Virus record (IMG/VR): IMGVR_UViG_3300036860_000846
Span: 1-31,685 of that record
Direction: 5' to 3' (one strand)
DNA length: 31,685 bases
From: a virus
Below the pieces are notes generated by a model. It ran no database searches. It was not told where the DNA came from and saw nothing but the letters and a program-made list of their open reading frames with translations. A program made the translations under genes and the position numbers. This document shows, piece after piece, positions 7,560 to 14,504 of the stretch. The first letter of the stretch is position 1; each line of letters starts with the position of its first letter.

Positions 7560-8033
7560 ATGGCTTGGGACGCTCCCCGCACCTGGGTTACCGAGGAGAC
7601 GTGGACCGATCCTGACCTAGGGACCTTTACCGTCAAACACGTAGACGCAGAGAGAGTGGTGTTTGGATACGACGGACCACGCGGACGTGGGGACGCGGTG
7701 ATTCCCAGAGATGTCGCATCCGTCCCCGGCTTCTCCCTCGCGGCATGGCTTAGCGCAATCGCTCGCCATGCGGAAGTGGTGCTGGTCGCTACTGGTGTCC
7801 AGGGTCCGCCAAGCCCGCCCGACCCATCTGTCCGGGCTGTTGAGTGGTGCGCCGCGCGAATGCCGAGGCACCTCCCGTCGCCCCCATCTAGGGTCCCCCG
7901 GAAAGTTTCGGGCCGGGACTGGCGCACGAGACGCCGCTTAGCGCGGCGCTCGATTCCGTTCAGGAGTCAAGCTCTTTCCTCCGCGGCGAACAACGCCGCG
8001 ATTAGGTTGTCTACGACGGGTTGGTCGGGTTGA
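7560..8033 (+). CDS. Hypothetical protein, third gene of PadR operon
   Basis: A 157-residue frame starting with ATG directly after the previous TAG. The first 90 residues look like a real protein: WVTEETWTDPDLGTFTVKHV, VVFGYDGPRGRGDAVIPRDV and a hydrophobic helix LAAWLSAIARHAEVVLVATG. From about residue 95 the composition changes to Arg, Ser and Pro (PSPPSRVPRKVSGRDWRTRR), as expected when a frame is read past a frameshift. The gene may therefore be shorter than shown or damaged. No family is recognised. Confidence 0.5.
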   Translation: MAWDAPRTWVTEETWTDPDLGTFTVKHVDAERVVFGYDGPRGRGDAVIPRDVASVPGFSLAAWLSAIARHAEVVLVATGVQGPPSPPDPSVRAVEWCAARMPRHLPSPPSRVPRKVSGRDWRTRRRLARRSIPFRSQALSSAANNAAIRLSTTGWSG

Positions 8034-8164
8034 TGAGGGCTCGTTCAGCCCCGCTCCGAAAGGTGGAACCCCAAACGAATCGGCCTGAAAAGTGGCGCAC
8101 GCGGCGCAAACCACGCGCCGATCCGATCCGACTGGTGAGGGGCTGCTGATGGAGTGTTAGGTGA

Positions 8165-8605
8165 TCAGGCGGCCTCGTCGGCTTCCGGTTCGAGGTCGAT
8201 GACCTCACCCTCGATCGACGCGGCGTTTTTCGCCGCCGTGGCCAGGCCGCCGAGGGCAATGCCGATGTTGATAGTCGGCCCTCCTGATGGGGCGTTGCTT
8301 GCCCCGCGCTGGTTCTCGCCGATTCCGGCTCGGTCCAGGGCATCCTTGACGGCACCGAGGGCAGTCGGAAGGTGGTCGGTCTGCTGCGCCAAGGCGTCGA
8401 GGCGGGTGATCATGGGCTCGACCATCTGCTGAAGGCGTTCTTGCGCCTTCCTCTTCACCTGCGGCGCTCCCCCACCGTGGAAACGACACACCTCTCCACC
8501 GCGAATGGGCGGGTTGCCGCATCGCTGGCCTGTCTGTTTAGACCTAGCTTTGCATTGGCGCTCGAGGATACGTCCCGAGGCATTCAAGGGCTCGTCGGTT
8601 TCCAT
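8165..8605 (-). CDS. HGG-motif protein, probable small-terminase-like
   Basis: A 146-residue protein whose first 60 residues carry a four-Cys/His pattern: CKARSKQTGQRCGNPPIRGG, then VCRFHGGGAPQVKRKAQERL. This CxA...T.RC....I.G...CRFHGG motif is typical of phage proteins found directly upstream of large terminases and usually annotated as small terminase or its partner. The middle is helical (LDALAQQTDHLPTALGAVKDALD) and the tail is acidic. Small terminases bind the packaging site and feed DNA to the large subunit. Here the two are 1.9 kb apart, split by an accessory island. The upstream boundary is divergent with a membrane-protein gene. Confidence 0.7.
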   Translation of the reverse strand: METDEPLNASGRILERQCKARSKQTGQRCGNPPIRGGEVCRFHGGGAPQVKRKAQERLQQMVEPMITRLDALAQQTDHLPTALGAVKDALDRAGIGENQRGASNAPSGGPTINIGIALGGLATAAKNAASIEGEVIDLEPEADEAA

Positions 8606-8664
8606 GGGGTGGTGTTATTCGGTCCGGGCTTGCCAATACCAGAACAGAGCAGTCGGTCTACTAT

Positions 8665-8677
8665 CTGTAGGCTACAG
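8665..8677. promoter_or_regulatory. Dyad upstream of membrane-protein gene
   Basis: CTGTAG-G-CTACAG is a perfect 6-1-6 dyad in the 77-base divergent gap, five bases before the ATG at 8683. A possible -10 (TAGGCT, 8668-8673) lies within it. The position suits an operator, but the length is close to chance for a window of this size. Confidence 0.35.
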
Positions 8678-8682
8678 AGGGT

Positions 8683-9390
8683 ATGCCAAACCTGACATTG
8701 GGGGAATGGGGAAACGTCGCACAAATCGTAGCGACCATCCTCGCGTTGCTAGGTGTAGCCATTTCGATGTGGGTTGCCGCTAGAACGCTGCGCGAAATCG
8801 AGCACGATCGGCGCCTCCGGCATCGACCCTATCTCGCTTTCGAGCCCGGTGGGCATCGTATGGCGGTCGAATTTTCGAAGCGAGGAGCCGCGGTTCCGGG
8901 CGTGAATCCCGCTGCGGCGAAGCGCATGCTCGCTCATCTGCCAGCCGACGGCGAGTCCGTGGATCTCGTCTGGAACAATAACGGGCCTGACTACGGACGA
9001 CTCAAGAATTACGGCGCCGGTCCAGCCTTGGAGGTGAAAGTTCGGTGGATTGCTGAGCGAGTGTTTATAGGCGGCGATGGCTTCGAGGTGACAGAGGAGA
9101 AGCGGCTAGAGCCGTTATACGGCAGCAGCCTGAACACCATGCCCACGGTTCCATCTCACTTGGAGCCTGGCACGATCGGTCAATTGAGTCGAATTCCAGC
9201 CTTCATAGTGAAGGACTACGAGAAGAAGATCACCCGCGTCGATGGCTATTTCGAGATCACATGCCTCGACATCTTTCGCGAGGAGCACAGAGTTGTGCAG
9301 GAGTTCCATTTGTTCACCCAGTATCGGGAGCAACCTCCGAATGTCCATGTGACATTCTCCGCTTTGCGCTCTGATGAGGACGCCCGCTGA
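8683..9390 (+). CDS. N-terminally membrane-anchored protein, unknown function
   Basis: A 235-residue protein. Residues about 10-32 form a single transmembrane helix (IVATILALLGVAISMWVAAR), followed by a charged linker (TLREIEHDRRLRHRPYLAFE) and a beta-rich domain with LKNYGAGPALEVKVRWIAE and ITRVDGYFEITCLDIFREE. The N...GPA.....V pattern after a single membrane helix is common in uncharacterised proteins of phages and genomic islands. The layout is the same as that of the gene at 10477-11145, with the methyltransferase between them. The role cannot be told from sequence. Confidence 0.75.
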   Translation: MPNLTLGEWGNVAQIVATILALLGVAISMWVAARTLREIEHDRRLRHRPYLAFEPGGHRMAVEFSKRGAAVPGVNPAAAKRMLAHLPADGESVDLVWNNNGPDYGRLKNYGAGPALEVKVRWIAERVFIGGDGFEVTEEKRLEPLYGSSLNTMPTVPSHLEPGTIGQLSRIPAFIVKDYEKKITRVDGYFEITCLDIFREEHRVVQEFHLFTQYREQPPNVHVTFSALRSDEDAR

Positions 9391-9406
9391 CATTTGGGGC
9401 TACAAC

Positions 9407-10111
9407 CTACGCGGCTGCTCCCGCCGCACTCGGTAGTCGTTCCACGGCGATCTCGCAATACCGTTCGCCCAGCTCGATCCCGATCGCCTTCAGCCCAAGC
9501 TGTTCGGCGGCCACGAGCGTCGTCCCACTGCCCATGAACGGATCGACGACGATCCCTCCGGGCGGTACGGTGGCGCGAAGCAGGTCGACCATCAAGCCAA
9601 CCGGCTTCTCCGTCGGATGCAGGAGGGCCTTCGAGGCGGCTCGCTGATGCCGCAACACCGACTTCGGCCGTCCATTGGGGAACGCGAAGCGTCCTTTCGT
9701 GGCGAACCAGATCACGTCGTGCTGTGGCGCGAACGACGCCGACAGATCGCCCATGCCGTGGACCACGCGGTCCCACACGACCTGGCTCCTGACCTGGAAG
9801 CCTGCGGCCTCGATGGCCATTTTCCAGACATCTTCGACATCCCACCGGCACGAACACACCAAGCAGCCGCCCTCTTTGACGATGCGGAAGGCATCCCAGA
9901 GGAACCAGATGAACGGTTGGGTGTCGTTCAGAATTCGCTGATTCTTGCGGCCGTAGCCACCTGATTTCGGCTGTGTGCCATACGGTGGATCGGTGATGAC
10001 CGCATCGACACTCCCCGATGGCAAGTGGCGGAGCACGTCGAGGGCATCACCGTGGTAAATGGTGATGCCGACCTGCTGGAAAAAGGGAGTGGGCATTCGG
10101 TGGCTTGACAC
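9407..10111 (-). CDS. DNA methyltransferase, N6-adenine or N4-cytosine type
   Basis: A 234-residue enzyme of the N6_N4_Mtase family. Catalytic motif IV is DPPY (41-44) and the SAM-binding motif I is DPFMGSGTT (190-198). The order IV before I marks the beta class, as in CcrM-type or Type II enzymes. HPTEKP (165-170) is the conserved motif before the final Rossmann part. It adds methyl groups to DNA, probably to shield phage DNA from restriction, since no restriction endonuclease gene is beside it. The start may be GTG at 10111 or ATG at 10096. The gene is on the opposite strand to its neighbours. Confidence 0.92.
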   Translation of the reverse strand: MSSHRMPTPFFQQVGITIYHGDALDVLRHLPSGSVDAVITDPPYGTQPKSGGYGRKNQRILNDTQPFIWFLWDAFRIVKEGGCLVCSCRWDVEDVWKMAIEAAGFQVRSQVVWDRVVHGMGDLSASFAPQHDVIWFATKGRFAFPNGRPKSVLRHQRAASKALLHPTEKPVGLMVDLLRATVPPGGIVVDPFMGSGTTLVAAEQLGLKAIGIELGERYCEIAVERLPSAAGAAA

Positions 10112-10169
10112 GCGGACTCAGTCGGGGCGATCGTCCGGACCGCTGGCTAGAGACGAAAGGATTGTGTAG

Positions 10170-10412
10170 ATGGCGAAAAAGACGGCGGGTGGAACTGGTA
10201 AGGTCAAAGGCCTGATCGTGGCTGAGCATGACGGCATAACGATCAGTGTTCTGCCGCAAAAGGCGAAGCGAACCGGAAGGGACAGGCTCTGGGTTCAGAT
10301 TCGGCAGAACGGCAAGACCAAGAAGTGGAGGGTCGCTTCCAGTCTCAGCTACGCTCGAAGCGCAGACATCGAGTTCGTGGACGACCCGAGCGGTAAGGAT
10401 TGGTCGAACTGA
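10170..10412 (+). CDS. Small basic protein of unknown function
   Basis: An 80-residue protein that begins MAKKTAGGTGKVKGLIVAEH. A Shine-Dalgarno-like AAAGGA lies about eight bases before the ATG. It is Lys/Arg-rich with a likely short beta-sheet (GITISVLPQKAK, RLWVQIRQNGKTKKWRVASS) and no membrane segment. It is divergent from the methyltransferase gene, with 58 bases between the starts. The basic charge would suit binding of nucleic acid, but this is only a guess. Confidence 0.65.
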   Translation: MAKKTAGGTGKVKGLIVAEHDGITISVLPQKAKRTGRDRLWVQIRQNGKTKKWRVASSLSYARSADIEFVDDPSGKDWSN

Positions 10413-10476
10413 ACCTGCCACGCCGAGCTACCGCAGAACCCGTCGAAGCCTCGAACCTGTTGATATAGTGCGCGCC

Positions 10477-11145
10477 GTGTGGCAGACGCTGCTGGAATGG
10501 TTGCCGGACCTGACGGCCGGGACGTTTGAGATTCGAGACGCACTCAATCTTCTGATGACCGGCGTTGGTGCGGGGCTGGCCGCTTGGGCCATCGTTCTGG
10601 GCAGGCGACAGGCGAGGCTCGCGGAGCGGCAGGCGGCAATCGTCGAGGCCCAGAACGCCATCTTCGAGCAACAACTCGCAAAGCGGTCAGAGCTTCGCTT
10701 GTTCGGTGCTCGCCATTCTTACGGTTCGATGGTCGTTCTCCCAACAATCCAGGTCGAAAACGTTGGCACCAAATCGACCGATGGCTTCTATTGGGGCGTC
10801 TACATTCCCCGCTCCCTGCGCGGATTCGTTTCCTTCGCGGATGAGAGCGGTGAGGAGGTCGCCGGGCGTTTCACTCCTCTGGCTGAGGATGAACTCTGCG
10901 ATGGGCAGGATGGTTACCACACGAACCGACTCTTTCCTTTTGGTCCTGTCGAGGTCACTAGGCTCTACATTCGCACGCACAAGCGCACCGACGACTTCAC
11001 GATAAAGTGGCGGCTCGTCGGCGATGATGGTCCTGTTCCGAGCCACCGCAGCTACGGCGTGTTGCGCTTCAAGAGACGAGAGAGCGACGGGGTCTTCGAG
11101 ACTTCGGACGTCACGCCAGCCGAAAGGGAAGTGCGTACCGATTAA
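10477..11145 (+). CDS. N-terminally membrane-anchored protein, unknown function
   Basis: A 222-residue protein. A GTG at 10477 is preferred: TATAGT (10464-10469) lies seven bases upstream, so the message would be leaderless. GTG at 10468 would overlap that -10. Residues about 25-45 form one membrane helix (LMTGVGAGLAAWAIVLG), followed by an Arg/Gln/Glu-rich helix (RRQARLAERQAAIVEAQNAI) and a beta-rich domain with TIQVENVGTKSTDGFYWGVY and VTRLYIRTHK. The order helix, charged stalk and beta domain matches the gene at 8683. No catalytic motif is seen. The reading frame stays open upstream to 10246, but there it overlaps the previous gene. Confidence 0.65.
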   Translation: MWQTLLEWLPDLTAGTFEIRDALNLLMTGVGAGLAAWAIVLGRRQARLAERQAAIVEAQNAIFEQQLAKRSELRLFGARHSYGSMVVLPTIQVENVGTKSTDGFYWGVYIPRSLRGFVSFADESGEEVAGRFTPLAEDELCDGQDGYHTNRLFPFGPVEVTRLYIRTHKRTDDFTIKWRLVGDDGPVPSHRSYGVLRFKRRESDGVFETSDVTPAEREVRTD

Positions 11146-11150
11146 GGCGG

Positions 11151-11426
11151 TCACATCGAGCGCGGGAGCTGCTCCACTTTCAGTGGGTCTTTCGAGACCT
11201 GGACGGTCACCTTTGAGAGGAGGGCGATCTGCGGACGGGCGATGGTGATTTCCTGTCCGGTCGTCCCATTGACGAAGACGAGGGCCTCGGGGGATTCGGT
11301 CAGGCGGTCGCCGCGGTCCTCGCGGACGGCGAAGTCGAAATCGCGCCCGTTGCCGAGCGTGCCGCTGACCAACAGGCAGGGACCCTTCTCAGGCTCTTTC
11401 GGAAGAATCGTTTCGTTCATCGACAT
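11151..11426 (-). CDS. Small hypothetical protein
   Basis: A 91-residue protein (MSMNETILPKEPEKGPCLLV) reading toward the membrane-protein gene, with stops only five bases apart, so the two converge. An upstream start at 11456 is possible but the extra residues are Cys/Arg-rich and unlikely. The sequence shows alternating strands: FDFAVREDRGDR, ALVFVNGTTGQEITIARPQI, VTVQVSKDPLKVEQL. The small beta fold and acidic composition resemble phage accessory proteins, but no family is recognised. Confidence 0.6.
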   Translation of the reverse strand: MSMNETILPKEPEKGPCLLVSGTLGNGRDFDFAVREDRGDRLTESPEALVFVNGTTGQEITIARPQIALLSKVTVQVSKDPLKVEQLPRSM

Positions 11427-11816
11427 CGGACAGAAAGGGTCGGCCCGCTCGCGCACCCGGGTAGTCGATGAGTGCGGCGCCGCGTCCGGGGCTTCTCGAT
11501 TACGTTCTGAATCCGGCCACCATGCGTCAGCCGGGCACGGAAAGCGGCCCCCAGGTTACCGGAAGGGGGCGAGACGCCCAAGAACGGCGCCCCTGCGGCC
11601 CTCTTCACAGCCTAAGTAAACATTGCACGCGGCTGCACAGCCAAGCCCGTAGGAGGCGATTACAGGCGTTTTCAGCCTCAGGACGCCCAATGCCCATGTC
11701 CGGCTTGGCGAACGGGGCCCTACGGCGATCCTAGGCCGTCCTGGATCCACATAGGCGAAAGTTACACTCATGGCAGGGCATATGGCATTAACTTCATATT
11801 AATCAGTAGTTTAGGC

Positions 11817-11845
11817 TTGACAAATTTGAGTGGATGTGATAGGAT
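11817..11845 (+). promoter_or_regulatory. Sigma-70 promoter for the early module
   Basis: TTGACA (11817-11822), a 17-base spacer and TAGGAT (11840-11845) give a near-consensus promoter pointing to the replication genes. Its initiation site would be near 11852, leaving a leader of about 310 bases before the first gene at 12164. Confidence 0.7.
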
Positions 11846-11888
11846 TGTTTTGGACGGGTTGATGAAGGCACTGCACCTCGTTAAGTCA

Positions 11889-11911
11889 TTGTATATACAA
11901 GATTTGTCTTG
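11889..11911. promoter_or_regulatory. Two abutting dyads, candidate operator
   Basis: TTGTATATACAA (11889-11900) is a perfect 12-base palindrome. CAAGA-TTTG-TCTTG (11898-11911) overlaps its end. They lie 40-60 bases downstream of the early promoter, where a repressor could block elongation or a second promoter. No repressor gene is adjacent. The HTH protein at 12164 is a candidate ligand. Confidence 0.35.
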
Positions 11912-12163
11912 ACACACGAGCCCCAAATATGCGACTCTACAATGGGTAGCGAGAGCTAGGCACTTTCGCCCCAACTTAAGTCGGGAACCTTTCGACCCTG
12001 ATTCCCGCCTAAACCTTTTGTCCGACCGCCCCGCTCTTTGGGGCGCTTGGCACCGGCTCCGGCCTTCAAAGTGGAGCCCTTCCCTTCCCCAACTGCCCCG
12101 CCGTCGTAAAGGGCTTCATCGCGGCTGACCCCGGCTCCATCCCCGGAGCCCAGAGGTCTATCA

Positions 12164-12382
12164 ATGGCAATTCGTGTTCTTACCGCCACAGCGGCGGCTC
12201 GCTACGCCCTCTCGCGTGGCTTCAACATCTCGGTCGAAGACGTTCGCAACGCCATCAAGACCGGAGCCCTGACAACCTGCCCCGTCGTGTCGAAGGGCAT
12301 CCTGCCGATGGATGTCGATGCTTGGCTGGAGGATGCTTCCGCATCCGATGCCGAAGCGGACGCTTCGGAAGGAGGTCGGTAA
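12164..12382 (+). CDS. Small helix-turn-helix protein
   Basis: A 72-residue protein. Residues 8-55 (TAAARYALSRGFNISVEDVR, then NAIKTGALTTCPVVSKGILP and MDVDAWLEDA) resemble MerR/excisionase-type DNA-binding domains, where a first helix chooses the row and the final VDAWLE helix closes the fold. The tail is acidic. The gene is the first of the early plus-strand module. Its stop overlaps the helicase start by one base (TAATG), so both are translated together. It may be an excisionase, an origin-binding partner of the helicase, or a regulator of the upstream promoter. Confidence 0.65.
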   Translation: MAIRVLTATAAARYALSRGFNISVEDVRNAIKTGALTTCPVVSKGILPMDVDAWLEDASASDAEADASEGGR

Positions 12383-13566
12383 TGGCCTCCACCTACAACC
12401 GCACCGTCGGCGCGGCCGACATCACCATCAGCCGTATTCGCTGGTCGCGTGGGGGTGCCCTTCTCGGGCATCTCCGCGTCGAGGTCACTCCCCCGCTCGG
12501 CTCACACCGAGCACCGTTGACGATCTCTACCGACCTCACCCTGACCGATTACGGGAACGTGAGCAAGCTGGTGGATGCCCTTCGGCGCGACGACGACTAC
12601 CGCTCGGGTCTCCCCGCTGCCCTGCCCGGCTTCATCGCATCGGTCATCGATGCCGAGCGAGCCCTCCAACAGCCGATTCGGCTAAAGGACATCCGCCCCT
12701 CAGGACCAGACAACGTCGTGGAAATCGACGGCCTCCCAGTTCTGCTCCAGCATCCGATGATCGTTTATGGGGATGGCGGGCTCGGGAAGTCCTACCTGGC
12801 CCTCTGGCTCGCCGGGCGCTTGGCCCAACAGGGCCAGCGGGTGATGTATCTCGATTGGGAACTCGACGGTCCCGAGCACTCCAAGCGCCTGACCCAGTTG
12901 TTCGGCACGCCCTCTCCCGACGACATCTGGTACGAACGCGCCGAGGCACCCTTGGCCGCCATCGCGGACCAGCTCCGTGGACGAATCGAGGAACTTGGCA
13001 TCAGCTACGTCATCTGCGATTCGGCGGGCTTCGCCTGTGAGGGCAGTCCAAGTGAACCAGAAGCGGCGACATCGTTCTTCGCGGGCCTCCGCTCGGTCGG
13101 CCGCGTGGGCTCCCTGACGCTGGCGCACATCACGAAGAACGGCGACCAGGAGAAACCGTTCGGCTCCGTGTTCTGGCACAACGGCGCACGGGCGACCTGG
13201 TTCATGAGCCGTCTTGAGCAGACCGAGCGGCTCCTTCGCGTTCAGCTAATGCCCAAGAAGTCGAACCTCGCACCGAAGCTCCAGACCATCCTCGGCTTCG
13301 ATCTGGAAGGCGACGGAGGGGATGGCCGGATGACGATCAGCCCGTCCACGCCTGACATCGTGCCCGCCGCCCTCACCGAGAAGTTGGCGGACAAGGTCGA
13401 GGCGATTCTTCGAGAGAAGGGTCCGATGCTCCGAGATGACATCTACGCTGCCATCGACGAAAAGTCGGACTCGCTCAAGAAGTGCATCCAGCGAGGAGCC
13501 GGAAGGCGCTTTATGGTTCAGGGTAACCTCGTGAGCCTGCCCGACCAGCTCCTGATCGCCGCTTAG
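12382..13566 (+). CDS. RepA-like replicative helicase (AAA_25 type)
   Basis: A 394-residue ATPase of the RepA/DnaB-like RecA fold. Walker A is GDGGLGKS (130-137), followed by the RepA-type strand VMYLDWE (154-160) and Walker B YVICD (209-213). The conserved HITKN and PFGSVFWHNGARATWFM segments follow, as in the hexameric helicase RepA of plasmid RSF1010. It would unwind DNA ahead of the fork. GGAGG lies six bases before the ATG at 12382, which overlaps the previous stop. The C-terminal 70 residues form a winged-helix-like region (ILREKGPMLRDDIYAAIDEK). A large hairpin lies directly downstream and may belong to the origin. Confidence 0.9.
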   Translation: MASTYNRTVGAADITISRIRWSRGGALLGHLRVEVTPPLGSHRAPLTISTDLTLTDYGNVSKLVDALRRDDDYRSGLPAALPGFIASVIDAERALQQPIRLKDIRPSGPDNVVEIDGLPVLLQHPMIVYGDGGLGKSYLALWLAGRLAQQGQRVMYLDWELDGPEHSKRLTQLFGTPSPDDIWYERAEAPLAAIADQLRGRIEELGISYVICDSAGFACEGSPSEPEAATSFFAGLRSVGRVGSLTLAHITKNGDQEKPFGSVFWHNGARATWFMSRLEQTERLLRVQLMPKKSNLAPKLQTILGFDLEGDGGDGRMTISPSTPDIVPAALTEKLADKVEAILREKGPMLRDDIYAAIDEKSDSLKKCIQRGAGRRFMVQGNLVSLPDQLLIAA

Positions 13567-13596
13567 CTGAAAATCAAGGCTCCCCCACTGCCGGGA

Positions 13597-13640
13597 CGGG
13601 ACACTACGGGACAGGACTGAAGTCCTGTCCCTGTGTCCCG
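13597..13640. repeat. Long hairpin after the helicase gene
   Basis: CGGGACAC-TAC-GGGACAGGACT pairs with AGTCCTGTCCC-T-GTGTCCCG around a two-base loop, giving 19 paired bases with a small asymmetric bulge. GGGAC occurs three times in the left arm region. There is no T-run, so this is better explained as an origin or protein-binding element than a terminator. Its place after a replicative helicase mirrors the iteron-like repeat after the primase in the right module. Confidence 0.55.
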
Positions 13641-13748
13641 GTAAGTGCCCCGGCCCAATGATGTGGGAGGTCTGCCCAGCCTGGCATTCCGATTGCTCAA
13701 ATCCGCTGGCGATGCCACGCCTGACCACGAACAGAGACAAGGAGAACC

Positions 13749-14033
13749 ATGGAAAGGAAGACGACAGATCCGAACGTAGGGTACTGGTTCCACACACTGG
13801 ACGCTGATGGCCGTATCGCTTACCAGGGCCAGATCCTGAAGGCGAACAAGATCGACTATGACGTGCAGTTGTACGACTGGTTGATGGGCGAGCCGAGCGA
13901 CGTCATAAAGATCGCCCGATCCGCGATCAGTGATCCGACCAAGGTGCGACTCTATTCCAGTGATGCGGAGATGCGGGCGGCCTCGAAGGCCGAACAGAGA
14001 CAGCAGGAGGCCAGAGCCAAACACGTCGCCTAA
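13749..14033 (+). CDS. Small conserved phage-type protein
   Basis: A 94-residue protein with a good Shine-Dalgarno (AAGGAG, 3-4 bases before the ATG). It begins MERKTTDPNVGYWFHTLDAD, continues with GRIAYQGQILKANKIDYDVQ and LYDWLMGEPSDVIKIARSAI, and ends in a Gln/Arg/Ala helix. Proteins with this GYWFHT and Y.VQLYDW pattern are widespread in mobile elements, but I do not know a function. A terminator-like hairpin follows. Confidence 0.75.
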   Translation: MERKTTDPNVGYWFHTLDADGRIAYQGQILKANKIDYDVQLYDWLMGEPSDVIKIARSAISDPTKVRLYSSDAEMRAASKAEQRQQEARAKHVA

Positions 14034-14058
14034 CTTCTCACACTAGACGCACGGCTTC

Positions 14059-14091
14059 GGGGGCTGCCATTCGGGCGGTCCCCCGCAGCCC
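14059..14091 (+). terminator. Hairpin after the 94-aa gene, probable terminator
   Basis: GGGGGCTGCC pairs with GGCGGTCCCCC around ATTCG (14059-14084). In an alternative fold GGGCTGC (14061-14067) pairs with GCAGCCC (14085-14091). Only a weak CTTCT follows. Confidence 0.45.
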
Positions 14092-14145
14092 TTCTATCCC
14101 TGGCACGCCGCGAGCCTCACCGATCAAGGTGGCATCCCGTGCCAC

Positions 14146-14163
14146 GGCCGCTCAAGAGCGGCC
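14146..14163 (+). promoter_or_regulatory. Perfect hairpin in the leader of the AP2 gene
   Basis: GGCCGCTC-AA-GAGCGGCC is an eight-pair stem lying 23 bases upstream of the ATG at 14187, flanked by GTGGC/GCCAC pairing. It could limit ribosome access or be a protein-binding dyad. Confidence 0.35.
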
Positions 14164-14186
14164 ACCTCCCTCCATCAGGATCCCCA

Positions 14187-14504
14187 ATGTCTACCCACAC
14201 TCAAGACGGTCGTTCTGCGCGCAACTGGACCGACTGGAACCTCACCATGCACCACCGGAGCGCCTACGGACGCTCCGCCTTCAAGGGCGTCTCCCTCCTC
14301 CACACCGCAGGCAGCAGGAATCCCTGGCGCTCTGAAATCGTCATCGACCACAAGAAGCGATACCTCGGGAATCACCCGACCGAGGAAGCTGCAGCCCTGG
14401 CCTACGACCGAGCCGCCCTTGCCCACTACGGCCCCGACGCGAAATTGAACTTCCCCGCCCCAGAAATCGGGGCGCCTATCGAGGATGGTGCCGTCCATGT
14501 CTAA
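14187..14504 (+). CDS. Stand-alone AP2/ERF-type DNA-binding domain protein
   Basis: A 105-residue protein. Residues about 32-90 match the AP2 domain: FKGVSLLHTAGSRNPWRSEI (GV..., W.a.I strand), KKRYLGNHPTEEAAALAYDR (LG.F.T.EEAA.AYD) and YGPDAKLNFP. In phages and bacteria AP2 domains are usually fused to HNH homing endonucleases, where they give DNA specificity. Here no nuclease domain is present, so the protein would bind DNA only, perhaps as a regulator or as a part left from a homing enzyme. The start at 14187 is the first Met that leaves the domain complete, and an upstream one at 14139 would cross the hairpin. The 3' end overlaps the sigma-like gene. Confidence 0.8.
   Translation: MSTHTQDGRSARNWTDWNLTMHHRSAYGRSAFKGVSLLHTAGSRNPWRSEIVIDHKKRYLGNHPTEEAAALAYDRAALAHYGPDAKLNFPAPEIGAPIEDGAVHV

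Larger units (their letters stand above)
11457..12163. promoter_or_regulatory. Intergenic control region of the left module
   Basis: About 700 bases without a convincing gene. The stretch from about 11740 to 11950 is clearly AT-richer than its surroundings. It holds the promoter at 11817-11845 and two dyads near 11889-11911. A second possible -10 (TACAAT, 11938-11943) has no good -35. Between 11950 and 12163 lies a GC-rich leader with CGCCCC/GGGGCG pairing near 12027-12047. This is the most likely control point for the early plus-strand genes. Short open frames here have compositions unlike proteins and are not called. Confidence 0.5.

Noticed and set aside
8000-8012. 13-base repeat GATTAGGTTGTCT also found at 18682-18694 before the integrase start
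   Set aside because: Several 13-base matches are expected by chance in a sequence of this length, and one copy lies inside a doubtful coding end.
11889-11900. TTGTATATACAA as a LexA box
   Set aside because: LexA boxes need CTGT-N8-ACAG. This has four bases between the half-sites, so only a general operator is suggested.
11909-11943. Second sigma-70 promoter TTGACA...TACAAT
   Set aside because: The spacer is 23 bases, too long for a normal promoter, so it is mentioned only as a possible -10.
11556-11974. Short open frames on the minus strand in the control region
   Set aside because: No ribosome-binding site and no protein-like composition; they lie across promoter and dyads.
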